Shown here: piece by piece, positions 22,125-34,907 of the stretch
Layout: each line of letters starts with the position of its first letter
Position numbering within the stretch: position 1 is the first letter of the stretch
DNA from: Lucinisca nassula
Taxonomy: Eukaryota > Mollusca > Bivalvia > Lucinida > Lucinidae
DNA: 64,000 bases
NCBI GenBank assembly: GCA_963580285.1
Contig: OY757011.1
Location: 166,375,406-166,439,405, forward strand
Direction of reading: 5' to 3'
Program-made: the position numbers and the translations under genes
Notes under the pieces: model-generated
What the model was told of the DNA's origin: nothing
Databases searched by the model: none
What the model saw: the letters and a program-made list of their open reading frames with translations, nothing else

Positions 22125-22860
22125 TAGCCCCACTTTGAAAAAGTGGGGGCTATATTGGTTTGTGATAACGTAATTCTGTAGTTTTGTAATTCCGTATTTC
22201 CGTTATTCATCATAACTCAAAAACAGTTTGAGGTATTTTCATGAAACTTCACACAAATGTAAAGCACTAAGAGAAGATGTGCAGAGCCCATGAACCATAA
22301 CTCTGGATTGCCTACTTTTGGAGCTATTGCTCTTTCAACATTGAAAAATGGCAACCATAATTCCGTTATTCATGATAACTAAAAAAATGTTCGAGGTATT
22401 TTCATGAAACTTCACACAAATGCAAAGCACTATGAGACAATGTGCAGAGCGCATGAATCATAACTCTTGATTGCCTACTTTTGGAGTTATTGCCCTTTGA
22501 ACATTGAAAAATGGCAATTTTAACCTTGTCATCAAAAAACGTTTGAGGTATTTTGATGAAACTTCACACAAATGTGAAGCACTATGTGACGATGTGCAGA
22601 GCGCATGAACCATAACTGTGGATTGCTTACTTTTGGAGTTATTGCCCTTTGAATTTTGAAAAATGGCAATTTTAACCTTGTTTGCTCCATAACTAAAAAA
22701 ACTTTTGAGGTATTTTCATGAAACTTCACACAAATGTAAAGCTTTATAAGACGATGTGCAGAGCGCATTAACCATAACTCTAGATTGCCTACTTTTGGAG
22801 TTATTGCCCTTTGAACATTGAGTAATGGCACTTGGAATAAACTCAGTACAGTAATAATTC
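22125..22860 (+). mobile_element. Satellite-bearing Helentron-like element with four ~160-bp units
   Basis: It starts ATAGCCCCACTTTG with its inverse CAAAGTGGGGCTAT-type hairpin. Units with GAGGTATTTTCATGAAACTT lie near 22210, 22373, 22529 and 22690. The 3' terminus is not resolved. Confidence 0.55.
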
Positions 22861-23188
22861 GTCTCTGTTCCATTACTGTGAAACTATTTCAGATATTTTC
22901 AACCACCTTTAATAAGAGGCTGGAAGCTGAAAACATTTTTTTTCTTGTATATTTCTTTTGTGATAGCACTATAGCAGGGCTATAGTCAGATCCTCTGACA
23001 GTTCTTGTTTTCTCTGAAAACCAAAAGTAGATATTTTTAACCCAAAATAAAATTTTGAACACTACTCTTATGTTTGGTTCTTTAAAAGTTAAGCATTGCA
23101 AGTGGGCATTTAAGCATTAAGCTTTCAAGCAGTGGATAATATACTCATTGTACCAAATTCTTACCTAGAGGCCTGGTTTCATGATCAC

Positions 23189-23314
23189 TAATGCAGGCTG
23201 TTTGTTTGGATTGTCAGTCTGTTTGATCAGACTGTGCACTGGGTGACTTATGAACAGGTATTCACTGGTTCAGTTCTTACTCAGGGGTTCAACAACATTA
23301 GTGATCATGAAGTA
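23189..23314. repeat. Small inverted-repeat element
   Basis: Arms TTCATGATCACTAATG and CATTAGTGATCATGAA flank ~90 bp. No coding content. Confidence 0.65.
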
Positions 23315-24170
23315 TTTTCTGCTGTCATTTTACCTGTCCACTTATTCAAGAACGGCCATTGTCAATTACTGGTGATAGAATGTCCTCTTAAACTGGCTAA
23401 GCCTGACCCGTAAAATTATAGTTATAGTTCTCAGTACTATCTGTAAAAGCTATAATGTGGGCAGATAGTGCTTTTTTCCAAAAATGGCCAAATCTGTAAT
23501 AAACTTCATATTTGCATCATATGAGCAGAAAAAGGTTTCTGTTATAAACATCCAGACAAAACAATGTCATAGAAAATAATCAGCAGTGATGTAAACATTC
23601 TTATGGAGCAGTTTAAGGATGAGCATTTTTTAGCAGACTGCTACAGCAAATTCTGAGCATGTAATAAATGTGTTTAGATAACCAGTTTGATATGACTTTA
23701 ACAGTAAGTGTTGACTGGGACTTTAACAGTTAGTGTTGACTGGGCCATTAAACCAAACTAAAAAAGGTTATCTGAAAAATGGTATATCAACATGTCTGTG
23801 CAATTTTTAGACCTTGTAAACTCCTTTTGTGTTAAGTAAGATTGAGGCCCAGAAACATGTACACTCCATATTTTCCATTTCTGTGGTGCATTCCTTGCTT
23901 CCAAAGGATAACCCTTTCTGAACATATTTACAATTATACACATTTTAAAATTCTTTTACTTTTTTTCATTGTTGTGTGATTTTAATCTGGTTCATTTTTT
24001 GTTCAAATTCACTCAGGTACTCAGTAACTATATTTTTCTTATCCCATTTTCTTACAGTGGAAGTGAGCTCATAACAATAAGATCCTGTTCAAAACTTTTT
24101 TCTGCTCAACATTTTCACAAAGGCATGTTATATGGATGTTTGTATAGTAACTTCTGGTGAATATTAAATA

Positions 24171-24818
24171 TGTGACCCGTCAGGGAAAAAGGGACCTTCT
24201 GAGTATCTGATAGTGCTAACTTTTGGACCAAGCGCAATACAGATATTGTTTTGTAGGGAATGTAAGACACTAGACTAAAATTTTAAGTTGATAACTAATA
24301 GAGCTATCTTATTTGCTTGAAAAAGTGTGTGCAAATATGCGAAATAGTTTGTTACCATAGTTAAACTCCTCTAGCTGAAGCATTTGAAAGGGATATTGTC
24401 CCTAAAACATTTTGTTTTTAGAATGGGTTAAAAATAAAGTGAGATAATTCAATTTTAAATATAGCTTATTTGCATAATTTATGCAAATCTATGCATATTA
24501 TTTACAATATGTAATCCAAAATAGCTTGATAACCGCTTAACCGATTTTCAAGTTGAAAACAGTTTTGGAAATCTTTTGAGTGTTTCCTTTCAAACTACAC
24601 TGTGAACAAGGGCACACTCACAAAAACTGAGTATTTCAAATTTTTGCACATGCCTTTTTATGCAAATTAGATGGTTCAATAATCTACCTCTCTAAAAATT
24701 CAGTATAGCGTCTAACATTCCCTACAAAATGTTATCTTAATGAAACCTGTATCTTGGTTTGTTCAAAAGCTAACACTTCCAAACATCCATACGGTCCCTT
24801 GTTTCCTGAAGGGTCACA
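24171..24818. mobile_element. Long-TIR MITE next to the giant exon acceptor
   Basis: TGTGACCCGTCAGGGAAAAA at the left is inverted at the right as TTGTTTCCTGAAGGGTCACA. Further in, GTTTTGTAGGGAATGTAAGA pairs with CTAACATTCCCTACAAAATG, so imperfect TIRs extend about 100 bp. It is non-coding and ends 60 bp before the exon C acceptor. Confidence 0.75.
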
Positions 24819-24878
24819 CATTTTAAACAATACTTCATCAGCTTAAAAGATACTGAGCAATTGATTTTATTATTTCAG

Positions 24879-27800
24879 ATGAATAACCTAAAGAGACAGC
24901 TGAAAGATGCCAAGGATACAGTCCAGCGCCAGAAGTCGGACATTGACAGTCTTAAATCCAAATTGGATATGTCAGTTTCAAAACTGACGGGCACAGAAAA
25001 GGCACTTTCAGAAGCGTTGAAAGATGTAAAGGTTGAAAAGGATAAGTTCCTGAAAGTATCAAATGATTATAATAGAAAAGTAAGAAGTTTAGAAGGACAG
25101 CTGAGAGAAGTCACTCAGAAAATGGAGAAATATCATGAGAATTCACTGATCAAGGATAAAGAGAACAGAAAACTGGATAATGATTTGAAGAGCCATCAAC
25201 AGCTGTTAAGAGAACATGAAAGAGAAATACTGAAATTAAAAGCTGTTGAATATGAATACAGACAAATGAAAGAAAAGTTTGATGACACCTCAAATGCTCT
25301 TTCTAGAATGAGAATTGAGCTGAATGAAAAGGATGCTCACATTAAAAAGTTGGAAATGGATTATGAAGAACAGTTTGAAAATATGATGCAAGAATTTACA
25401 AAAGAAAGAGATGCCACAGAGCAACATATTGAAGAAATAAAGAGTCAGCTGTTAGAAACGCAAAGAAAAAATAATGCATCAGATTCATTATCAAGTAATA
25501 TGGCAGACATTCTACAAGAAAAGGATGAAATAATAGCTCAGCTTGAAGAGAAGGTCATTGAAAGTGAAAGTAAATTGGAAGAAATGTCTGAAGAAATAAA
25601 GAATTTTGATGAAGATAGTTCCTCTTTACAACAAGAAATAGAAGCAATTCAGGATGAGAAGGATCAAGCACTTTCAAAGATGAAAGAAGTTGAAAAATCA
25701 GTGGATCATTTTAAAAATCAAGTAGCCAGACAAGAGAAAGAGAATGCCTCAATAAGGAAACACATGGATGATCTAAGGAAAGAAAATACTGATCTTTGTG
25801 AAAGGCTTGATAGCGAAAAACTTGATTCTTCTAGTCTCATTCATGTAAATGATGAGTTAAAAACACAGATCAAAGATTTAGAAAATGAAGTTCATATTAT
25901 GCATAACAAATTGACTGATGTTTGTTCTGGACATGATCGTCTATCTGTTTCTTCTGACGGTCACTCAACTCAAGAACTACTGCATACTTTCGTTTTAGCA
26001 ACTTCTGAAGTGAATGACGTAAGTGGTTATGTGTTGAAAGTGAAGAAACAGTTTGAAGATATACTTTGTAAGTACAAGGGTGACCAGAAGGTAGAGTTGA
26101 CTAAAGTTGCTGAGATGCTTGAAGATTTGGGTCATAAATGTGATAATGTTTCTGAAGTTTTAAAGGAAGGTAGTGAAATTACAGATAAAAATGAGGAAAT
26201 AAGGAAAGAAAAGACAGCAGTTTTAGAATCTAGTGTTTCTAGTGCTGAATTTGAAAATTTGAAAGCAGAAAATAGCGAATCTGGAAAACAAATACAAAAA
26301 TTGCAAAAGCAGTTGACTGAAGCTGAAACAAAATTTGTTGGATTACAATCAGAAGATAATGAATTAAAAGAAAAGGTTAAGCATTTAGAAGATGGTTGCC
26401 TAAAACAGATTCAGAGTTTGGGTGAAAAAGTTAATGATTTGACATCTAAAAATAAAGTTAAATTGAGCACAGAATCAGTTGAAAAGTCTAAGAAATCCAG
26501 AAAATCTAAGGGCTCTTCTAAATCTCATAGGCTTTCAGAAGCCATTGAAAGTCAGTTATCAGAACTTGAAGATCAGGTGGGAATAATAGAGAAGGTCATG
26601 TATGCCCAGGATTTAAGTATGTCCAGTGCAGATACTCAAACTGAGACAGAGGGGGAAGAATCCGCAAGTGAGTCAGAGGAATCTGATGAGTTCACTGATT
26701 CAGATGATGAAGACGACATAACTGATGATGAAACACAAGATGATAGCACTGTAACTGAAGGATCAGAAAATCTGCTTGGTAAACTGAAGGAAATGAAACA
26801 TCAGCTTGAACTTACTAACAACAAAATCAGAAACTTGACAGTGGATATAAGTGATCATTCTGCAGCAAGTGCAACAGAACCAGAGATCTGCATAGAAGGC
26901 GAGTTAAGACAGACACTGATTAAGTGTGGTGAAAAGATTGATAGTTTGACAAACAGATTAACAGATGGATTAAAATGTGCAAGAACTGAGATTCCAAGGT
27001 TTTCTGATAATACATGGGCTTTCCAGAAGTGTGTGAATAAATTGAAACACAAAGTTACTGAAGTAAGCATAATGGCAAATGAGCATGATGAACTCAATGC
27101 TAAAGATCTTAAGGGGCTTCAGGAAAGAATACGGAATTTACTTGAATTTGTTGGCCAGATAGACAGGTTGGGTGAAAATGACTGGGATATTGCTGGAAAA
27201 ATTGCAAAACAAGAAATGAAGTTTCAGCATCTGTTAGCAAATAAAGAAAGCGCAGCAAGACAAAGTCATATGAAATATGAAGATAAACTTCAATTGTATG
27301 CTGATAAATTAGCATTTGAGGCAATGATATTAGGGCAAATGGGAATTTTAATACAAAGACAGCAAATTGGAAATATTTATAAAGATTCAGTTTTAAGAGA
27401 AATTCATGAAGCAAATCTACAAACACTTGAATTAGAAAGGCTAGTGGATAGCACCTCCAGAGACATGACAAAAGCAGACCAAGATAAAGATTTGGTCACA
27501 TCATATGCTTCCATTTTAGCTGAAAAGATTGTCTTGGAAGGTCAACTCGCTTCAGGAGCAATGGTTCAAGATGTGGAAGCAAGTGAAAATGTTGAGGTAT
27601 TGTCTTCTCTACAAGTTGATGAAACCCCATCTGAACTTGCCATGGAAATTTTCCTAAGGTCTCAGGTTGATTCAGCTGTGAATGAACAGCTGTCAAAGCT
27701 AGCAGAAAATATGGACAGTGTTTCAAATCATATAGTGACTAAAGCTCTGCTTCAAGGTGAAATAACTAATGCCTTACAAATTGTAAAGAAAAAATTTAAA

Positions 27801-29216
27801 AATCAAGCATCTTGTGATGATTTGTCTTCTTTGGTGAAAAATGAAAGAAAGTTTGCTTTTGATCAGCTTTCAGCTAGGCAGAAAATGATTTTGGACTTAG
27901 TAAGTGAAACAGAGCCAGTCATAATGACAACATTAATACAGTTGATAGAATACACACAGGGACCAACTGCACCTACTTTAGACTCTGTATGTGAAATAAT
28001 ATCTGGTAGAATCAACAAAGCAATAGAGCAATATCAAGAATCTCTTCAAACAGATGCCAGTGCCAAATCAAAACTTGAACATATCATTTCCCATTTGCAA
28101 ACTGAACTTGAAGATGTGATTACAATATTCAGAGAAGAGTATCAGTGCTATGTTCAGACAGCTTCACCAGATATTGATCCTAATGTTCTGAAATTTTCTG
28201 CTGATACTTTGGCAGCTGACCTAGCCGGAATATTTGTTCAGAAGGCTGTAATTGAAGGAACTTTTGCTTTTGTGTCTGAAGTTCACATGAATTTACCTGA
28301 TGTTCCTGTCAGTCAGATGATGGAACCATTAGAGCAGGATGAAGGACTAAACCGGCTAGCTAAAACGCTTGGACAAATTTTGTTGACAGAAGCTGCTAAT
28401 AAGCAAACAATTGCTGCTGATGTTAGAAATTTAAGAAATGATAAGGAAAGTGATGATGCCACAATGAACAGTATTACAAACTTGGTAGGTGTGATTCCAG
28501 ACTTGGAAGCTTATCCCCATACATTTGACGCTTATGCAGCAACATTAGTTCGAGAAGCAATGTTTCAGTCTCAGCTTACATATACAACTTACAAACTTAA
28601 ACTGCAATATCATCGTCAGCTAAGGGATATTAAACTTAAAATGGAAGCTGGAGAAAAAGTAATTCTATCATCAGAAATAAGTCGAGAAGCTGAAAGTGAT
28701 ATCCAGGCTTCTTTGACTATTTTTGAAGAAATTTTAGACACCAAATCTCAAGATGAATGTGCTGTTTTGAGTTTATTAGAATCAGAAATTGAAAAACTGA
28801 AATCTGTTCCTTCAGAAAAATCCTGTGGTAAATGTAGAGCTTTTGAATCGAATTTGAAACAGCTTGAAAAGTCGTTCCAGCATGAGGTATCAGTTGTTCA
28901 GGATCGTCAGAATGTCCATATTGATGTTCTTAGACAAGAGGTAAATAATGTGATACTTCGAGTGGATAAATTCCTAGAGGAACATGAAAAGGAAAAAGAG
29001 AAATTAATATCAGATTATGAGGATAGAATCTTGACTCTACAAGATGAGTTTGATATTATGAGGATTGACCATGAGGAGGAGTTGGAACAAGTAAAACAGG
29101 ATATCATGACGGCAGTTAGTGCTATCAAGGCTTCAGAAGAGGAAGACGAGAGTACCTCTACAGACCAGCTGAGAAACCACAATAAACAGCTGATGAAAAT
29201 GTCAACACTCTGTAAG
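24879..29216 (+). CDS. MPRIP: MPRIP-like gene, giant coiled-coil exon C (1446 codons)
   Basis: This is a single 4338-nt open exon, phase 0 at both ends, with acceptor TTATTTCAG and donor GTATGA. It starts MNNLKRQLKDAKD (residues 67-1512 of the reconstructed piece). Exon residues 1-530 are almost unbroken coiled coil. Residues ~530-555 are Lys/Ser-rich (SKKSRKSKGSSKSHR). Residues ~580-622 are a very acidic Ser/Glu/Asp tract. The second half is helical with a recurring motif of the type YAxxLAxxAxxxGQL near residues 807, 876, 950, 1108 and 1219. The end (~1310-1440) returns to coiled coil after a short CGKC. The upstream in-frame ATG at 24861 lies in the intron and is not a start. In the vertebrate family this protein links RhoA, myosin phosphatase and F-actin. 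The giant exon's own role is unknown. Because its length is a multiple of three, long and short isoforms are possible. Confidence 0.9.
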
Positions 29217-30227
29217 GTATGAATATGTTTCTAGATTTATTTTTGTTACAAGCAACTAGTTTTTGTTGAGCCTCTTTTTGCATCGCCCGATATGGGGAGC
29301 TAGTTTTCTGTCCATTCATTTGGTCATAATGATTTTTTTTTCACCCAGCCATCAACACTTGTGTTAACCCAAGTGTTGACTTGAATGTTCAAGTCCTTTT
29401 CTCAGGAATTGTAAAATAGAAGTGAAGGCAATGATCAGGAATCAATACAATTAACCCACAGCTCCCATCAGGGACACCAAAGGGAAAGAAACACAAACAT
29501 GAAATAACTAGACCCTAATGGAAACATCAATAGTGGAAAGCCAAAAGGACAGTTATTTTCCCACAAAATGGTCCATTGGCTATCCAAAACAAAAAGATAT
29601 AAGCGATACACACATTCAAAGACAAATCATAACAAAAATAAACCGCGACAAAAGAACCACCTTGGAACAGTCATTGAAAAGAATTTCACTGAAGGGCTGA
29701 AATCGATTTTATGCAGCCGCAATCCTCGCCTTTTCTTCGGTCGCAATTTAGACAAATAATTTGTTCAGTCTGCATGAAGGCCTCCTAACTCATCAGTGCA
29801 ACATCTTCGAGATCACAAAAATCAAACAACCACAGAGAGGAAACAACAGTGAGGACAGGACAGCAAGAAACCACTGAAATGCTGGAGCTAAAGAAAAACC
29901 AACTGTTAAGACTGATGGGCCCGACCAGAGAGAAAGTCAGATTTGCCACCCATAGGTGTGGCATAGCCTTCAGCAGGATTCTTGCGGTCTCTTGTGCTCC
30001 TTCATTATATCTGTTGATGAAAATAAGGAAAGCATTTCCAACCTAACAAAGAAATAGTTTTGCTCAAACAACATGTCACTACCTCGGTTACTGATCTGAA
30101 AATGTTTTGAAAAAAATTAGTGAAAGAAATATTTGTATACTAACAAGTTTTAAAAAACAGAAATCAATTAACTAGAGTTGATAAAAAATTCTTTGTTCTT
30201 GAAAGTGATTGAATATTGAACTTGCAG
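29217..30227 (+). other. Intron C-D
   Basis: A short GT-AG intron. From ~29275 to 29990 it resembles the satellite element at 16381: its start has TCTGTCCATTCATTTGG and 'catcaacacttgtg', and its end has the GCATAGCCTTCAGCAGGATT type. The rest is AT-rich with nothing recognised. Confidence 0.45.
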
Positions 30228-30350
30228 GAGCTGCTTACAGAAGTTAAAGCCAACCTCAACACTGCTGATAGAGGGGAACATCTGTCTGAAAAGATTGAGA
30301 CTCAGCTTGAGCAGCTACACCAAGTGGAGACAGACCCTAGCTATACACTG
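30228..30350 (+). CDS. MPRIP: MPRIP-like gene, exon D
   Basis: The exon is 123 nt (41 codons), phase 0 to 0, with acceptor CTTGCAG and donor GTAAGT (perfect consensus). It reads ELLTEVKANLNTADRGEHLS and continues to QLHQVETDPSYTL (residues 1513-1553), a continuing coiled coil that breaks near the end. It follows exon C without a frame shift. Confidence 0.8.
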
Positions 30351-30418
30351 GTAAGTTAGCTGAGATATGTGGGCAATACCATGCAAAAAATGTCCCTGGA
30401 CAAATGCACTCAGCATAT

Positions 30419-31472
30419 CAACCCTTTTTGTACCAAGTGGAATCTTTCTCCGTCTATATACAGGAGTTCCTTTGAAAATTTAGGGGTGTCAGGGTCATAC
30501 CTGCCAACTTTTCAAATTTTTCATGGGGGAGATTCTGCGTGTCACGGCATTTTTCGATGGAATAAAGCGCGGTGAATAATTTCCCCAAAATTTTCATGGG
30601 GGAGATTTTTTTTCAAACTAGTAGACACACTCCAGTCCACTGGTACAATCAGAAAAATTGCATGTTTACATTTTATGTATTATCCAATAAATCATTGGTA
30701 TAATACTAAAGCTTCAATAATCAACAGTATTTGCAATAACTAAAGATTGTCTGAATATATGATCTGTCTGAAATTAGGTTCGTTTACTGTGAAATAGTTT
30801 TCATGCAATTGCAAGGAGTGCTTAATGTCTGACTATAACAGCCTTTATTTTGCAAAACAATTGTTTCTGAAGTGTTAAAACACTCATTACCAAATAACAA
30901 TACAATATTTAGTTTGAGGGATAAAAACTACATTTGGGAGAGATGAAATAATTGTTCAAACATACTTACATGAAAAGACCAGCAAAAGGCATCCCTGTTC
31001 ATGCTCATACAGATAGAAAACTGTTGGCAACTTGCATTTGTTTGTGGGTACTGAGATCTATCATTAGGTTAAAAATAGTCAATACAGCTAAAAATATACT
31101 CAGGGTTTTTCCATCTCCAAAATAGGTAGTGAAGAAATCCAACATATTCCAAATGACTATCCACAAACAATATGGCTGATAAAAATACCAAGCGTGAGGA
31201 GGTGGAAAAATCGTGATTTTTGCCTTATTTTGGCAACACGATCGTGAGGTCAAAATGCATGGAAAAATCGTGAAACTCACTCCTAATGGATGAAAGTTGG
31301 CAGGTATGGTCAGGGTGTGTTTTTCTTCAAACTTCATTTGGAAAATGGATGATTTTTTTTTTTTGCAAACAGTGTAAGCCCTGATCAGACGCCACATTCT
31401 GCACCGTCTGATCTGGGCCTGCACTGTTTGCCAGGGTACCCATTTTTGGGTTTCCGGTACCAAATGGGTTAA
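30419..31472 (+). mobile_element. Family I MITE split by a hAT MITE
   Basis: The left part AACCCTTTTTGTACCAAGTG to AGGGGTGTCAGGGT and the right part GTGTGTTTTTCTTCAAAC to CCAAATGGGTTAA form one family I copy around the insertion at 30496-31308. Confidence 0.8.
30496..31308. mobile_element. hAT-type non-autonomous element, 813 bp, 8-bp TSD
   Basis: Terminal inverted repeats CATACCTGCCAACTTT and AAGTTGGCAGGTATG. Perfect duplication GTCAGGGT at 30488-30495 and 31309-31316. Subterminal GGAAAAATCGTGA-type repeats lie near the right end. An 8-bp duplication and CA...TG ends are typical of hAT; no transposase is present. Confidence 0.88.
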
Positions 31473-31770
31473 TTGCAACACAAGCTAGTCTCAGTGCAAA
31501 TCAGTCTGCTTACACACTAAATCAGCTGTCTGCATAAAGCAGACTTTTGTCAGTGACCATCTGTATTGTGCTTTTAAAGACTGATCAGACCCTGTAGATG
31601 CACATGCTGATCTGAGTCTTTTCTGTGCACAAGTCTGAAGACACGTTTTCCTTTCATTTGGCACATATAGTCCTATAATGTTACTTTGACTATTAATGAT
31701 TGTCTGGGAGAAGAAAAAAGATTGTAGATGGAATAGAATTCTCAAACATTTTGTAGTGATATATGAACAT

Positions 31771-31980
31771 TAACACTTTTCTTGCTGTTCACGACAACCA
31801 CTGCCTTTGCAAACAGTGCAGATCCAGATCAGATGTCTTCTGAAGAAGCCATCTGATCAGGATCTACCCTATTTGACATTCAGTTTGTGAATTTGCAGGA
31901 ATGAATTACATCAAATAATCTGATTGGTTCAAAGTCAGAAATGGGTGTGGCTAAATTAATCATTCAGTGGGTTAAGGGTT
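31771..31980 (-). mobile_element. Family II palindromic MITE
   Basis: Reverse copy: TTCTTGCTGTTCACGACAAC, core GCAGATCCAGATCAGATGTC / GCCATCTGATCAGGATCTAC, then TGGGTGTGGCTAAATTAATC and AAGGGTTAA. Confidence 0.75.
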
Positions 31981-32749
31981 AAAGCTGTTTATCCGTATGA
32001 TACAGAATAGCAATAGAGTTGCAGGTTTACATAATCAACTTGATTCTTTTAGAGTGGCTTCAAGTTCTAATCATGACTGGCAGACTTAACATTTTCAAAG
32101 TATTTTTTTTTTTTTTTCAGAAAAATAAAGCTGGCCTTTACAAGTGAATTTCAAGTGAATCAAGTTCAATTGAAATATCAAGATGTTTTTCTCGCACCTG
32201 CTTTGACTATGGTGCATTGTAGGGATCTGGTTTTCCACTTATCTTTTCATTCATTGGTTCATGCAGCCATCAACATTTGCCCCAACCCAAGCATTCACAC
32301 ATTAAACCTGATATTCAGGTCAGATTTGGCCCCAACAATCGAAGCATACTTTTTTTCAGAATTCTTGTTTCCCTCTAAAATATGAGTAATTCATGATTAT
32401 TGTCTGCTCAGAATTTTTCATAGTCCTTGAAGGGCTAAGCCAAAGTCTTCTATGGCAAATTATTACTATGTCCTTTAGTCTAAAGCCCATCATATGAAAA
32501 ACATGTAGAAAATTTTCACTTTTTCACTGAACTTTTATGTGTCCTGTCAGATGAAGCCACTCATTTCAGGCCAGCAGTAAATATGTACCTGTTTGTCACT
32601 TTAATACTGTGATCAGGCCTTGTGTCATTTATGCATGTACTGTTTTCTCTTCAACATTTTATTTTTCTGATTTTGGTATGTTTCCCTTTTCTGAATTTAT
32701 TGATGACTTTCATACTCTGCACTTAAATACATTTACATCACGTGAGATG

Positions 32750-32935
32750 TAGACCCACCTAAACCCCACTTTATATAGAGAAAACTCGGGTTTAGGGGGT
32801 GTACATTATTTTTCATATTTCTGCTCCAAGACATAGGTTGGGGGTACTCGTTAGAACCGCCTCACTGAGGCGGTTCCAACGGGCACCCAATTCCTATGTT
32901 TGCGGAATAAATAAGAAAAATATCACGGATTTTCA
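32750..32935. repeat. Palindromic element (ACTCGTTAGAACCGCC type)
   Basis: Arms ACATAGGTTGGGGGTACTCG and CGGGCACCCAATTCCTATGT; inner arms GAACCGCCTCA / TGAGGCGGTTC. Preceded by AACCCCACTTTATATAGAG, as in the copy at the window's end. Confidence 0.65.
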
Positions 32936-34001
32936 TCAGAAAAGTAGCCATAATGGAGATGTAAAAATGCACTATGTCGCACCGGTGTGTTATCGTAATG
33001 TTTTAATTCCTTCTCCCAGGAGAAATTGCCAAAAAACATCTTTGAGGATCAGATCAAGCATCACTAGTCATGAACCCATTAAAACTGAGGCAGCATTTAT
33101 GCAGAAATAAGAAAGATTTATTCATTGTTCCAACTTTTCAAAAATTGTTCAGATAAGAAGGTTTATATAGAAACAACACATAAGAAACAGCTACACTGAA
33201 AATTAATGTTTGTGCATGAAATTCGGGACTTAATACAAGGGACATTTTCATAGTTTTAAGAATGACTTATTGGCATAAGTACTTTCTAAGACACCTAATT
33301 ATGTTTAGTATAATTTTAAATGTCTCTCTTTCTGCATGTTTAAAGCTGATTTTATTTCTGAAAGAAAATATGCTCTCTAACGTCATTTTTAAAACTTCCA
33401 AAATGTCCTTTGTACCCCACAACCTCTTTATAATGGGATCCAAATAGAAACCGTGTTGGTTCAACAACTGTGTATCCAAACAAAAATGTACAGATTCTAC
33501 AGAAAAATAACCCTTTACGGTCATTTTTATATATAATCTATACATTTTTGGGATTCATTCTGAAATCGAGCTATATCCAAAACCGTGTTATAATGAACAG
33601 TGCTATAATGAGGTTGTGGTGTATATTGTCATTGCAGGATTTTTCAGAGCTATTGAAACAAATGAACCCCAATTCTAATGCACTTTCATATGTCTGATTG
33701 GATAACTTCAAACATTTGCGACAGTATATTTTGCTATATACTGTCAGAAACCCGATGTCATCACGTAACATCGATTTTCATTGACGGGCATTTGGTTATA
33801 TGCAGCTCAGAGTGCTTGCCCTTTTGTGCAAAATAGTACAGTTTTTAACAACTGAATAAATGCATTAGAATGTGGATAACTGTATTGAAAATTGCCATTT
33901 GGGGACGTAAATCTTCGGTTTTATGGTCGCAAATTCCGTTTTACGGCTCCGCTGACAAAATTTCCAACTGTAAAACTGCCAATTTACCTCCCCAAATAGC
34001 G

Positions 34002-34302
34002 GCCCCCACCCATCAGGGCTTGAAGAAATATATGGGCTGCATCATGCTTCCATGCAGAGCTGAATCCGACCCACACACTAGTACTGATAAACTGAGGATC
34101 TAAGCCTGCCCAGGCAAAATGGTGCGCACGAGTCTGACCGTCCGTCATTATAAACCCTATTGGTTTCATTGGGCGACAGGGCTTGCGATGTCATTTCATC
34201 TCAATGTCGGGTAAAAGTCCCACAAAAATGGAAGCAACGTCTCCAAAATGACCTTTACAGTGTTGACGGGGACATTAAACCTCAAATCAAACCAAACAAA
34301 AC
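34002..34302 (+). mobile_element. SINE-A, near full length
   Basis: Start GGCCCCCACCCATCAGGGCT, tail GACATTAAACCTCAAATC. Probable short target duplication ACCTCCCC (before the SINE, and just after its AACAAA tail). Confidence 0.8.
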
Positions 34303-34480
34303 CTCCCCCAATGACAATTTTGAGTACAATTATCCCCCAATTAAGCCAGCTCATGAGAAAATGGTACTTATCACGTTGATGACCAGCAAAAGCTTGGCGG
34401 GAGTGCACATAAATGCCATCTGGCCTGAGCCCTTGTTGCTCACAGACATGTAGAGGAGACCTTGAGATAGCTTAATATAA

Positions 34481-34774
34481 GGGACCTCTACCCATCAGAG
34501 CTTGGAGAAATAGATTGGGCTGCATTTTGCTTCCATGCAGAGCTGAAACTGACCCTACATGAATACTGATAAACTGCTTATAGGCTCTAAGTCTGCCCAG
34601 GCAAAGTGGTTTGAGTCTGACAGTACCTGCATATAAACCCTATTGGTTTGTTTGGACGGTAGGGCTTGAGATGTCACTTCATCTCAATGTCGGGTAAAAG
34701 TGCCACAGAATTAGAAGCAATATTTCCAAAGTCACCTAAAAGTGTTGACGCGGACATTAAACCTCAATTCAAAA
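34481..34774 (+). mobile_element. SINE-A, diverged
   Basis: Start GGGACCTCTACCCATCAGAG; body GTACCTGCATATAAACCC, GATGTCACTTCATCTCAATG; tail GACATTAAACCTCAATTC. More diverged than the neighbouring copy at 34002. Confidence 0.7.
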
Positions 34775-34907
34775 ATAAAGCTTCATGCAAGCTCCCTATT
34801 AGTTGGCTGTCCAAGCACATTTGAAGACTATAAATCTGAAAATGCTAACCCTGCGAGTGCTAATCATGAATAGAAGATGGTATTTTCGTGGTATTTTTTT
34901 TCTGTTT

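Larger units (their letters stand above)
16086..24878 (+). other. Intron B-C
   Basis: A GT-AG intron of 8.8 kb. It holds a satellite-bearing element (16381-17470), nested MITE/SINE blocks (17651-18190, 18204-18472, 20019-20475), palindromes (18593-18835, 19571-19806, 22055-22122), hairpin elements (20760-20950, 21225-21420), a satellite element (22125-22860), a palindromic MITE (23189-23314) and a long-TIR MITE (24171-24818). I see nothing clear in 19250-19570, 21420-22050, 22870-23180 or 23760-24170. Confidence 0.6.

Noticed and set aside
24861..24878. Start codon at 24861 as the beginning of the large protein
   Set aside because: It lies upstream of a strong TTATTTCAG acceptor, has no promoter support, and the exon joins earlier exons in phase.
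26855..27726. Minus-strand frames inside the giant exon
   Set aside because: They are antisense shadows of the coiled-coil coding sequence.
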